From positions 1 to 64,000 of the forward strand of contig JANQPB010000009.1 in NCBI GenBank assembly GCA_028285495.1: a stretch of DNA of 64,000 bases. Reading direction: 5' to 3'. A program made the translations under genes and the position numbers. The stretch is from Acidimicrobiales bacterium (lineage in GTDB: Bacteria > Actinomycetota > Acidimicrobiia > Acidimicrobiales > SZUA-35). Under the pieces are notes generated by a model, which saw nothing but the letters and a program-made list of their open reading frames with translations, did not search any database and was not told the origin of the DNA. This document shows positions 55,055-63,542 of this stretch, piece by piece (positions within the stretch are counted from its first letter, which is position 1; each line of letters opens with the position of its first letter).

Positions 55055-56179
55055 ATGGCCACCGGGTTCGTCCCACCCCCGTACCCCTACGACCGGCTCG
55101 ACGAGCTGAAGGCCATCGCCGACGACCACGATGGCGGCATGGTCGACCTGTCGATCGGCACGCCGTTCGACCCACCGCCGGACGCCGTCACCAAGGCCCT
55201 GGCCGAGTCCGGGGCCGAGCGGGGCTACCCACCGTCGATCGGCACCCCGGAGTTCCGGGAGGCGGCCGCCGGCTGGCTCAACCGGCTGGTCGGCTCGGCC
55301 CTGACCGCGGCCGACGTACGGGCCACCATCGGGTCGAAGGAGTTCGTCGCCGGCCTTCCCCACTACCTGCGGCTCCGCACCCCGAGCCGGGACACCGTGC
55401 TGTACCCGGCGATCAGCTACCCGAGCTACGCCATGGGGGCAACCCTGGCCGGGTGCCGGGCGGTGCCGGTTCCGGTCGACGACCGGTGGCGCCTCGACCT
55501 GTCGGCCGTCGACCCGGCGGATGTCGACCGGGCGCTGTGCCTGTGGGTCAACACGCCTGGCAATCCGGCCGGCGGGCTCGACGACCTCGACGCCGTGGCC
55601 CGTTGGGGGCGCGAGCACGACGTGCTCGTGGTGTCGGACGAGTGCTACATCGCCTTCACCTGGAGCGGCCCGCCCCGCTCGGTGCTCGCCACGGGAACCG
55701 ACGGCGTGCTCGCCGTCCACTCGCTGTCGAAGCGGTCGAACCTGGCCGGGGTGCGCGCCGGGTTCTACGCCGGCGACGCCGAGCTGGTCCACTACCTCGG
55801 CGAGGTCCGCAAGCACGCCGGGTTCATGGCCCCCGGGCCGGTGCAGGCTGCGGCGGTCGCCGCCTTCGCCGACGAGGTCCACGTCGAGGCCCAGCGCGAG
55901 ATCTACCGCCGCCGGCTCGAGCTGATGCTGCGCATCACCGACCGCCTCGGGTCGGCAGCCGAGATGCCGGGCGGCGGCTTCTACCTCTGGGCCCCCGCCC
56001 CCGACGGTGATGCATGGGCCTTCGCCCGCCGGTTGGCCACCGAGGCCGGTGCCCTGGTCAGCCCCGGCGAGTTCTACGGCGAGCAGGGGAGCGGGCACGT
56101 CCGCATCGCCCTGGTCCAGCCCGACCACCGCCTGGCCCTCGTGGCCGAGCGCCTCGGGGTCTCGATCGACGCCGCCTGA
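55055..56179 (+). CDS. dapC: Succinyldiaminopimelate aminotransferase (DapC-type)
   Basis: Fold-type I PLP aminotransferase of 374 residues for the succinylase branch of lysine biosynthesis. The opening FVPPPYPYDRL, the DLSIGTPFDPPPD segment, NTPGNPAG, and the PLP Lys region SLSKRSNLAGVRAGF match actinobacterial DapC. ATG 55055 is eight bases after GAGGAG and is preferred over GTG 55046. It directly follows hflX. The dapD and dapE genes downstream support this assignment over generic class I aminotransferase. Confidence 0.88.
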   Translation: MATGFVPPPYPYDRLDELKAIADDHDGGMVDLSIGTPFDPPPDAVTKALAESGAERGYPPSIGTPEFREAAAGWLNRLVGSALTAADVRATIGSKEFVAGLPHYLRLRTPSRDTVLYPAISYPSYAMGATLAGCRAVPVPVDDRWRLDLSAVDPADVDRALCLWVNTPGNPAGGLDDLDAVARWGREHDVLVVSDECYIAFTWSGPPRSVLATGTDGVLAVHSLSKRSNLAGVRAGFYAGDAELVHYLGEVRKHAGFMAPGPVQAAAVAAFADEVHVEAQREIYRRRLELMLRITDRLGSAAEMPGGGFYLWAPAPDGDAWAFARRLATEAGALVSPGEFYGEQGSGHVRIALVQPDHRLALVAERLGVSIDAA

Positions 56180-56271
56180 TCGCCCGTCGGCACGGTTGGC
56201 GGTCGTCGTGCGTCGGAGGTCCAGCTCGACAAGACTGTGACTTCCGCCACCAGAGACAACCGAGGGGAACC

Positions 56272-58080
56272 ATGACCGCAACGCCGACCGACGCGGCCTC
56301 CACCTGGCTCGCCGCCTTCGACGCCGCCCTCACCGCCGGTGACGTCGACGCCGCCACCGCCCTGTTCGCCGACGAGTGCTACTGGCGCGACCTCGTCACC
56401 ATCACCTGGAACCTGACCACGGTCGAGGGTCACGACGGCGTCCGGGACCTGCTGACCAGCTGCCTGGCCTCGACCGCCCCGTCCGGGTGGGAGCTCGACG
56501 GCGAGGCCAGCGAAGCCGACGGCGTCGTCGACGGGTGGATCGCGTTCGAGACCGGCGTGGCCAGGGGCAACGGCCACCTGCGCCTCATCGACGGCAAGTG
56601 CTTCACCCTCCTCACGGCGATGACCGAGCTCAAGGGGCACGAGGAGCCGTCCGGGGAACGGCGGCCGAAGGGCGTCGAGCACGGGGCCGACGCCGACCGC
56701 CAGACCTGGCTGGAGGCCAGGGCGGCCGAGGAGGCCGACCTCGGCTACGGCACCCAGCCCTACGTCGTCGTCATCGGCGGCGGCCAGGGCGGCATCGGCC
56801 TCGGGGCCCGGCTCCGCCAGCTCGGCGTTCCGACGATCATCGTCGAGCGGAACGAGCGGGCCGGCGACTCGTGGCGCAACCGCTACAAGTCGCTCTGCCT
56901 CCACGACCCGGTCTGGTACGACCACCTGCCGTACCTCAAGTTCCCGGAGAACTGGCCCGTGTTCTCGCCCAAGGACAAGATCGGCGACTGGCTCGAGATG
57001 TACACCCGGGTCATGGAGCTCAACTACTGGAGCTCGACCGAGTGCCTCGGCGCCAGCTACGACGAGGCCGCGGGGCACTGGACGGTGAACGTCGTCCGCC
57101 ACGGCCAGGACGGCGACGAGGCGGTGACCCTGCGACCGACACAGCTGGTGCTGGCCACCGGCATGTCGGGCCGACCCAACGTGCCCGAGATCCCCGGCGC
57201 CGACACGTTCGCCGGCGACATCCACCACTCGTCCGGCCACCGCGACTCGGCCGGCTACGCCGGCAAGCATTGCGTCGTGCTCGGGTCGAACAACTCGGCC
57301 CACGACATCTGTGCCGCGCTGTGGGAGTCCGGTGCCGCCGAGGTCACGATGATCCAGCGGTCGTCGACCCACATCGCCCGGTCCGAGACGCTGATGGAGT
57401 TGGCCCTCGGCGACCTCTACTCCGAGCGGGCGCTGGCCAGCGGCGTGACCACCGAGATGGCCGACATGGTCTTCGCCTCGATCCCGTACCGGATCATGCA
57501 CCGGTTCCAGATCCCGGTGTACGAGGAGATGGCCCGCCAGGACGCCCAGTTCTACGAGGACCTGGAGAAGGCGGGCTTCCTGCACGATTGGGGCGACGAC
57601 GGGTCGGGGCTGTTCATGAAGTACCTGCGGCGGGGGTCGGGTTACTACATCGACGTCGGGGCCTCCCAGCTGATCATCGACGGTCGGGTCAAGTTGCGCA
57701 GCGGGGTCAACATCGCCGAGATCAAGCCGGACGGCGTGGTGCTGACCGACGGGAGTGAGCTGCCGGCCGACCTGATCGTGCTCGCCACCGGCTACGGCTC
57801 GATGAACGGGTGGGCCGCCGAGCTGATCTCCCAGGAGGTGGCCGACAAGGTCGGCAAGTGCTGGGGCCTCGGGTCCGACACGACCAAGGACCCCGGTCCG
57901 TGGGAGGGGGAGCAGCGCAACATGTGGAAGCCGACCCAGCAGGAGAACCTCTGGTTCCACGGCGGCAACCTGCACCAGTCACGCCACTACTCGCTGTACC
58001 TGGCGCTGCAGCTGAAGGCCAGGCTTGAGGGGATCCCGACGCCTGTCCACGGGCTCGGCCCGGTCCACCACCTGAGCTGA
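56272..58080 (+). CDS. SnoaL/NTF2-like domain fused to flavin-containing monooxygenase
   Basis: A 602-residue fusion. Residues about 8-120 form a SnoaL/NTF2-like cone (SGWELDGEASEADGVVDGWIAF). Residues about 160-600 are an FMO/YUCCA-like enzyme with FAD motif VVVIGGGQGGIGLGARL, SWRNRYKSLCLHDPVWYDHLPY, an NADPH loop VVLGSNNSAHDICAAL, and FAGDIHHSSGH as the FMO fingerprint. ATG 56272 follows GAGGGG. It sits between dapC and dapD, with no obvious role in lysine synthesis. N- or S-oxidation is likely; substrate unknown. Confidence 0.88.
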   Translation: MTATPTDAASTWLAAFDAALTAGDVDAATALFADECYWRDLVTITWNLTTVEGHDGVRDLLTSCLASTAPSGWELDGEASEADGVVDGWIAFETGVARGNGHLRLIDGKCFTLLTAMTELKGHEEPSGERRPKGVEHGADADRQTWLEARAAEEADLGYGTQPYVVVIGGGQGGIGLGARLRQLGVPTIIVERNERAGDSWRNRYKSLCLHDPVWYDHLPYLKFPENWPVFSPKDKIGDWLEMYTRVMELNYWSSTECLGASYDEAAGHWTVNVVRHGQDGDEAVTLRPTQLVLATGMSGRPNVPEIPGADTFAGDIHHSSGHRDSAGYAGKHCVVLGSNNSAHDICAALWESGAAEVTMIQRSSTHIARSETLMELALGDLYSERALASGVTTEMADMVFASIPYRIMHRFQIPVYEEMARQDAQFYEDLEKAGFLHDWGDDGSGLFMKYLRRGSGYYIDVGASQLIIDGRVKLRSGVNIAEIKPDGVVLTDGSELPADLIVLATGYGSMNGWAAELISQEVADKVGKCWGLGSDTTKDPGPWEGEQRNMWKPTQQENLWFHGGNLHQSRHYSLYLALQLKARLEGIPTPVHGLGPVHHLS

Positions 58081-58141
58081 GCCGAGCCGGACCGGATCCG
58101 AACGGGTTCGACCGCTCGGGGCGGGGCAGTAGGGTGGCCCC

Positions 58142-59041
58142 ATGACGATCACCGCAGTGGGACACAGCTACGTCGACGTCGCCACCGGCGCCCGCCTCGA
58201 TGTGTGGTACCCGGCCGACGGGGTCGAGCCGGCCAGGAGCTGCCTGGCGGAAGACGTCGGCCTCGTCCGGGGTGAGGTCATCACCACCACGATCGCCGAC
58301 CTCGCCGCCCCGCCCGTCGACGCCGCCGACGCCTACCTGCGGCTCCACCTGTTGTCCCGCCGGGAGGTGATCCCCAACTCGATCAGCATGGACGGCGTCT
58401 TCGGCCGGCTGGCCAACGTCGCCTGGACGTCGGCCGGTCCCGTCGCCCCCGAGCAGGTCGACCAGCTCCGGTCGCTGCTGGCCAAGCGCGGCCACCACCT
58501 GACCGTCGAGTCGGTCGACAAGTTCCCGAAGATGACCGACTACGTCGTGCCATCCGGCGTCCGGCTCGCCATCGCCGATCGGGCCCGTCTCGGCGCCCAC
58601 CTGGCCGATGGCACCACCGTGATGCACGAGGGTTTCTGCAACTTCAACGCGGGCACCCTCGGGCCGGCGATGGTCGAGGGCCGGATCAGCCAGGGCGTCA
58701 TCGTCGGCGCCCATTCCGATGTCGGCGGTGGGGCCTCGATCATGGGCACCCTGTCCGGCGGCGGCACCGAGGTGATCTCGGTCGGTGAGAACTGCCTCAT
58801 CGGGGCGAACGGCGGGATCGGCATCTCGCTCGGCGACGGCTGCACGGTCGCCGCCGGCGTCTACGTGACCGCCGGGACGCCCGTCACGCTGCCGGACGGG
58901 ACCGTCGTGAAGGCCAAGGAGCTGTCCGGTCGCGACGGGATGCTCTTCATCCAGAATTCGCGGACCGGCGCCATCGAGGTCCGCGACGCCGATCCCGAGC
59001 GCTGGGGCGGCATCAACGAGGCCCTCCACTCGAGCCAGTAG
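58142..59041 (+). CDS. dapD: Tetrahydrodipicolinate N-succinyltransferase
   Basis: Succinylates tetrahydrodipicolinate in the succinylase lysine pathway, 299 residues. The actinobacterial-type N-terminal domain is followed by left-handed beta-helix hexapeptides (about 145-250), with the active-site block [13 protein letters not shown] and [17 protein letters not shown] lies six bases after TAGGGT, so it probably has its own promoter although on the same strand as dapC and the monooxygenase. Confidence 0.94.
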   Translation: MTITAVGHSYVDVATGARLDVWYPADGVEPARSCLAEDVGLVRGEVITTTIADLAAPPVDAADAYLRLHLLSRREVIPNSISMDGVFGRLANVAWTSAGPVAPEQVDQLRSLLAKRGHHLTVESVDKFPKMTDYVVPSGVRLAIADRARLGAHLADGTTVMHEGFCNFNAGTLGPAMVEGRISQGVIVGAHSDVGGGASIMGTLSGGGTEVISVGENCLIGANGGIGISLGDGCTVAAGVYVTAGTPVTLPDGTVVKAKELSGRDGMLFIQNSRTGAIEVRDADPERWGGINEALHSSQ

Positions 59042-59119
59042 GTCAACCGGTCGCCGACCGTCCGGACGAGGCGCTCGATCAACTGGGGGTGGCCGGCGAC
59101 GGCGTCGACGGCGAGGCGG

Positions 59120-59521
59120 TCACCGGCCGGTCGGGTCGAGCCCGCGCTCGGCGAGCACCGTCTCCCTGGTCGGCACGCGGAACCCGACGTACCACACGCC
59201 GATGAGGCCGAGCACGCCGACCAGCACCCGGATGGGCAGGTTGTCGATGGCCAACGTGATGCTCAACAGCACGGCCAGGCTCATCGACCCGATGGCGAAG
59301 AACTTGGCCCGCCTCGGCATGCCGAGCCCCGATCGGTAGTCGGTGACCATCGGCCCGATGCCCGGCAGGTCGAGGATCCAGTTCTCGAGCCGCTTGCTCG
59401 ACTTGGAGAAGAACCAGGCGGCGAGGATGAACGGCCCGACGGTCGGCAGCCCGGGCACGACGACGCCGATCCCGCCGACGCCGACGCAGATCAGGCCGGC
59501 GCACAGGTAGACGATGCGCAT
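59120..59521 (-). CDS. DUF454 (YbaN-type) membrane protein
   Basis: Small inner-membrane protein of 133 residues with three to four hydrophobic helices. The family block VVPGLPTVGPFILAAWFFSKSSKRLENWIL is characteristic of DUF454. Function of the family is unknown. Its ATG overlaps the stop of the upstream gene by one base (TGATG), so the two are co-translated. It converges on dapD. Confidence 0.85.
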   Translation of the reverse strand: MRIVYLCAGLICVGVGGIGVVVPGLPTVGPFILAAWFFSKSSKRLENWILDLPGIGPMVTDYRSGLGMPRRAKFFAIGSMSLAVLLSITLAIDNLPIRVLVGVLGLIGVWYVGFRVPTRETVLAERGLDPTGR

Positions 59522-59856
59522 CAGCCCAAGAGTTCACGCAGGTCGAGCACCATCAACACCGCGAGCAGCGCCAACACCGCGCAGTGCAGGACGGTGGCCT
59601 GCACCTTCCAACGGTGGTCGGCCCGCCAGAACCGGCGGATGCTGAACACGTTGGCGGCGATGGCAACGACGCCGACGGTGAGCCCGATGGTCGGCCCGAC
59701 GTTGGGGGCCAGCCCGATGAACGGCGCCACCAGCGGCAGGATCACGTAGGTCAGCGTGCAGCGGATCCCCGAGATGACGACCGAGGTGCTGAACCCCCGT
59801 TGCGCCGCTTCCTGCTCGAGAACCGTCGAATCGTTGGCCGCTCCGGTCACCGTCAT
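59521..59856 (-). CDS. Hypothetical three-helix membrane protein
   Basis: A 111-residue membrane protein with no recognised name. Hydrophobic segments lie at about 25-45, 50-68 and 88-105, with a basic loop (RRFWRADHRWKVQ) between. ATG 59856 lies eight bases after TAGCAT and gives the shorter form of the track ORF. It is coupled to the DUF454 gene. Divergent from dapE over 31 bp, so the two -10 hexamers are almost back to back. Confidence 0.75.
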   Translation of the reverse strand: MTVTGAANDSTVLEQEAAQRGFSTSVVISGIRCTLTYVILPLVAPFIGLAPNVGPTIGLTVGVVAIAANVFSIRRFWRADHRWKVQATVLHCAVLALLAVLMVLDLRELLG

Positions 59857-59887
59857 CGCCGACCATGCTACCGGGTACGGTTGCACG

Positions 59888-60946
59888 ATGACCGATCTGC
59901 TGGCCCTCACCGCCGAGCTCGTCGACACCCCGTCGGAGTCGTTCGCCGAGGGCCCGCTCGTCGATCGTCTGCACGAGGAGCTGTCGTCGCTGGCCCACCT
60001 GGACGTGACCCGGGTCGGTGACAACCTCGTGGCCAGGACCGAGCTCGGCCGGCCGCGGCGCCTCATCCTGGCCGGCCACACCGACACGGTCCCCGCCAAC
60101 GGCAACGCCGGCGCCCGCATCGACGGCGACACCCTGTGGGGGCTCGGCTCGGTCGACATGAAGGGCGGGTTGGCCGTCTTCCTGCAGCTCGCCCGCACGG
60201 TCGCCGAGCCGACGGTCGATCTGAGCTACGTGTTCTACGCCCGTGAAGAGGTGGCCCAGGAGCACAACGGGCTCAACGAGCTGCGGGCCGAGCGGCCGGA
60301 CCTCCTGGCCGCCGACTGTGCCATCGTCGGCGAGCCGACCGGCGGCTGGATCGAGGCCGGCTGCCAGGGCACGCTGCGGATCCAGGTCCACCTGGCCGGT
60401 GCCAGGGCCCACACCGCCAGGCCGTGGATGGGTCGCAACGCCGTCCACCGGCTTGCTCCGATCCTGGCCGCGCTCGACGCCTACCAGGCCCGAGCCCCGA
60501 CGATCGACGGCTGCGAGTACCGGGAGGCGGTGCAGGCCGTCTCGGTCGAGGGTGGGGTGGCCGGCAACGTCGTCCCCGACGCCGCCGTGCTCCGCATCCA
60601 CCACCGCTACGCGCCGGATCGGTCGGCCGACGAGGCCGAGACCTGGCTCCGGGACCTGCTCGCCCCGCATCTCGACGATAGCGACCGGATCGTCGTCGAA
60701 GACCGGTCGCCGGCCTGCCCGCCGTCGCTCGCCGACCCGCTGCTCGCCCGGTTGGCGGCCGACGAGCGGATCTCGATCCGGGCCAAGCTGGGGTGGACCG
60801 ACGTCGCCCGCTTCGCCCAGCTCGGCGTCCCGGCCACCAACTTCGGGCCGGGTGATCCGACGCTGGCCCACCGGGCCGACGAGCACCTCGAGCGGGCGTC
60901 GATCGAGCTGGTGCACGCTGCGCTCCACGGGTTGGTGGCTCCGTGA
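59888..60946 (+). CDS. dapE: Succinyl-diaminopimelate desuccinylase
   Basis: M20 zinc hydrolase of 352 residues releasing LL-diaminopimelate. Metal motifs are GHTDTVP, GLGSVDMKGG, the AREEV Glu pair (general base and ligand) and VGEPT. The dimerisation domain lies about residues 170-285. ATG lies six bases after TACGGT. With dapC, dapD and dapF it completes the succinylase route steps present here; dapA, dapB and lysA are not in the window. It overlaps the CoA-transferase gene by 4 bp. Confidence 0.93.
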   Translation: MTDLLALTAELVDTPSESFAEGPLVDRLHEELSSLAHLDVTRVGDNLVARTELGRPRRLILAGHTDTVPANGNAGARIDGDTLWGLGSVDMKGGLAVFLQLARTVAEPTVDLSYVFYAREEVAQEHNGLNELRAERPDLLAADCAIVGEPTGGWIEAGCQGTLRIQVHLAGARAHTARPWMGRNAVHRLAPILAALDAYQARAPTIDGCEYREAVQAVSVEGGVAGNVVPDAAVLRIHHRYAPDRSADEAETWLRDLLAPHLDDSDRIVVEDRSPACPPSLADPLLARLAADERISIRAKLGWTDVARFAQLGVPATNFGPGDPTLAHRADEHLERASIELVHAALHGLVAP

Positions 60947-62247
60947 GCGTCGCCGCCTCGGCGCTCGACATCGAGGCCCAGTTGCCCCGACCCCGGCACC
61001 GGGAGGGTCGATCGTTGACCATGGCCGAGGCGCTCGACCTGATCCCTGACGGGTCCCGGGTCTACGTGGCCCCGCTGATGGCGCCCCCGACAACGGTGCT
61101 CGAGGCGATGGCCGCCGACGCCGATCGATGGACGGCGCTCGAGACGACGTGCGACTACCTGGCCGAGCCGCTGCCGACGTTCGCCAACGCCGGGGCCCCG
61201 TTCCGCCACCTGACGGTGCAGGCGTCCCGGGCCCTGGCACCGATGGCGGAGGCCGACGCGCTCGGCGTGGTCTCGGCCTGCTCGTCGCAGCTCAGCGGGC
61301 TGTATCTCCCCGGCGGGCCGCTGGCGGTCGACGTCGCCATCGTCCAGGTCAGCCGCCCAGGGCCGGACGGGCGCTTCAGCCTCGGGGTCAGCGGCGGCAC
61401 GGCGGCCGAGCTGGTCCGGGCCGCCCCGCTCGTCCTGGCCGAGGTCAACCCGACCATGCCGTACCTGCGCGGGGTGGTCGAGTGCGAGCGCTCCTGCTTC
61501 GACGGTCTGATCGAGGTCGACCCCCACCCCCTGGTCGAGTTCACGACGCCGCCGAGATCGGACGCCACGGATCGCATCGGGGCCAACGTCGCCTCGCAGA
61601 TCGCCGACGGCGCCGTCATCGAATACGGCATCGGGGCCATACCCGACGCCTCGCTCGCAGCCCTGGGCGACCATCGGGACCTCGGCCTGCACAGCGGCAT
61701 GCTGGGCGACGCGGTGATCGACCTCGTCGAGTCCGGCGTCATGAACGGCCGGGGCAAGACCTTCGACGCCGGCCTGCTGGTCGCGGGCATGATCGTCGGC
61801 ACCCAGCGGGCGGCCGAGTGGGCGGCTGCCCGCGACGACGTGGTCCTCGTTGCCTCGAACTACAGCCACGGGGCCACCGCGTTGGCCCGCCAGGACCGGT
61901 TCACCGCCATCAATTCGGCGCTGCAGGTGGCGCTCGACGGGTCGATCGGGGCCGAGGTGGTCGGGGGCCGGGTCGTGTCCGGCCCCGGGGGCCAGCCCGA
62001 CTTCGCCTTCGCCGCCTCGGCCGCATCCGACGGGGTCAGCATCGTCGCCCTCCAGGCGACCGCCGCTCGGGGCACGGTGTCCCGCGTCGTCCCGGCCATC
62101 GACTCGGCCGACCGGGTGACGGTGCCCCACTACCTGGCCGACCGGGTGGTGACCGAGCACGGCGTCGCCTCGGTCCGCGGCCTGGGGGCCGAGGAGCGGG
62201 CCGCCGCGCTGCGGGCGATCGCCGACCCGGATCTCGTGGCCGGCTGA
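60943..62247 (+). CDS. Acetyl-CoA hydrolase/4-hydroxybutyrate CoA-transferase-family protein
   Basis: Family I-like CoA-transferase fold protein of 434 residues. N-terminal and C-terminal domains carry GIGAIPDASLAAL and SGPGGQPDFAFAASAA, and IVPAIDSADRVT-like ends. The block that in 4-hydroxybutyrate CoA-transferases reads HTEM/HSEM (presumed catalytic Glu) is LHSGMLGDAV here. GTG 60943 overlaps the dapE stop. The reaction may be acyl-CoA hydrolysis or transfer; the Glu replacement makes transferase activity uncertain. Pairing with dapE suggests, weakly, succinyl-CoA or succinate exchange. Confidence 0.8.
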   Translation: MSVAASALDIEAQLPRPRHREGRSLTMAEALDLIPDGSRVYVAPLMAPPTTVLEAMAADADRWTALETTCDYLAEPLPTFANAGAPFRHLTVQASRALAPMAEADALGVVSACSSQLSGLYLPGGPLAVDVAIVQVSRPGPDGRFSLGVSGGTAAELVRAAPLVLAEVNPTMPYLRGVVECERSCFDGLIEVDPHPLVEFTTPPRSDATDRIGANVASQIADGAVIEYGIGAIPDASLAALGDHRDLGLHSGMLGDAVIDLVESGVMNGRGKTFDAGLLVAGMIVGTQRAAEWAAARDDVVLVASNYSHGATALARQDRFTAINSALQVALDGSIGAEVVGGRVVSGPGGQPDFAFAASAASDGVSIVALQATAARGTVSRVVPAIDSADRVTVPHYLADRVVTEHGVASVRGLGAEERAAALRAIADPDLVAG

Positions 62248-62488
62248 GCCTCGGCCCGGTCCCGGTCCGGACCCGGCACCCCGTCAGGCTGGCCCGAATG
62301 TCGGCGCCGACGACCCGGGCGACAGCGTCCGCCTCGTCGAGGGCCGGTCGGCCGACCGCGACGTGCGGTCACCGTGGAGCGGAACCGACCGGCCGAGCTG
62401 ACGACGAGCCGCTCGATCGACTCGATGACCCCGATGGAGGCGTCCGAGACGTCGTCGCGCCAGGGAATGGCATCCGTCACATCAGACG
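62230..62488 (-). pseudogene. Possible frameshifted relic in the CoA-transferase/ferritin gap
   Basis: The 353 bp gap 62248-62600 has no intact plus-strand gene. On the minus strand a frame from GTG 62488 has good codon bias for about 38 residues (IPWRDDVSDASIGVIESIERL). Bias then moves to a second frame (VAVGRPALDEADAVARVVGADI) and back again (VPGPDRDRAEAQPA). Joined, the pieces loosely resemble a biotinyl/lipoyl-type domain. I read it as a decayed or frameshifted gene; chance is possible. Upstream, near 62490-62520, the sequence is AT-richer and may hold the ferritin-like gene's promoter. Confidence 0.3.
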
Positions 62489-62600
62489 GGTACCATGGCA
62501 CTACATCTAGATCGTTGACTGGCCGCCTCGTCGACATCCGCACAGGCACACGCCGCCTGTGGCGACACCGTTCCGGCGGCCGAGGGAGACGAACGGACAC

Positions 62601-63416
62601 ATGCGCAAGAACATCCCGCCATCGTCGCTCGCCCGTGACCGGCGCTTCAACCGGATCGACACCGAGCAGCGGATGCGGGATTTTCGGGACACGATGGTGG
62701 TCGGCAACGTCGACCCAGACGCCGAGGACGTCGCCGATCGGGCCAGGCGCCGGATGCACGGGATCTTCGTCGGGGAGATCCAGGCCCTCGAGGGGGCGGG
62801 ACGGACGGCGTTCGACTTCGGGACCGACGAGGTGCCCTACGAGCTGAAGCTCGACATGGCCCGCCAGTGCTGGGACGAGGCCCGCCACTGCGAGATCTCG
62901 GTCAAGCTGGCCGAGCACATGGGGGGCGAGCTCGGTGAGTACGCCGAGGCCACCACGCTGTTCGAGGCCGCCTGTCACGCCGACCCGGTCTTCCGACTCG
63001 CCGGTGTCAACCGGGCGCTCGAGGGTCTGGCCATCGACGTGTTCACCCAGATGCGAGAGGTCGGCCAGGCGCTCGGTGATCCGATCCTCGAGTACTGCGA
63101 GGACTACATGCTGGCCGACGAGGTGACCCACGTGAAGATGGGCTCCCGCTGGCTGCGTGAGGTCACCGAGAACGACAAGGAGCGCCGCAAGGAGGCGTTG
63201 GAGTTCCAGCGCATCGTCGATGGCCTGTTCAACTTCCGGGGCCAACGCGGCGAGGAGGCCGATTCGCCGATCCGCCTGGCCAGGGAGTTCCGCAAGATGG
63301 CCGGGTTCAGCGACGGCGAGGTCGATGACATCGCCGAGATGTCGGCGAAGTCACGGGCCGAGCTCGAATCGGAGCGAATGGCCGCCGAGTTCCGAGCGGA
63401 GGCGGTCGCCGACTGA
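62601..63416 (+). CDS. Ferritin-like domain protein
   Basis: A 271-residue all-helical protein with a di-iron-type pattern: Glu in FVGEIQALEGAG, DEARHCE, Glu in RALEGLAID and DEVTHVKMG, resembling DUF455/ferritin-like oxygenases or iron-storage relatives. ATG 62601 gives the sequence MRKNIPPSSL; GTG 62559 is an alternative. The C-terminus is charged and helical. It stands between the CoA-transferase and convergent lexA and ends in a strong terminator. Iron or Mn binding is inferred from the motif pattern only. Confidence 0.75.
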   Translation: MRKNIPPSSLARDRRFNRIDTEQRMRDFRDTMVVGNVDPDAEDVADRARRRMHGIFVGEIQALEGAGRTAFDFGTDEVPYELKLDMARQCWDEARHCEISVKLAEHMGGELGEYAEATTLFEAACHADPVFRLAGVNRALEGLAIDVFTQMREVGQALGDPILEYCEDYMLADEVTHVKMGSRWLREVTENDKERRKEALEFQRIVDGLFNFRGQRGEEADSPIRLAREFRKMAGFSDGEVDDIAEMSAKSRAELESERMAAEFRAEAVAD

Positions 63417-63456
63417 CGAGATCCGAGGGGGAAACAGGGGTTCCTCGGAACCCGGT

Positions 63457-63499
63457 GGATGGGGTGGCCCGATGCAAGGGTCGCCCCATCCTCCGTTTT
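63457..63499 (+). terminator. Intrinsic terminator after ferritin-like gene
   Basis: GGATGGGG-T-GGCCC and GGGTC-G-CCCCATCC pair into a 14 bp stem with a GATGCAA loop, followed by TCCGTTTT. A smaller GGGTTC-CTCG-GAACCC hairpin lies just upstream (63438-63453). It separates the convergent lexA. Confidence 0.8.
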
Positions 63500-63542
63500 G
63501 CGCCTCGTCCGGCAGGTCGTGACCGTGCGTGGCGCCAGCCGG

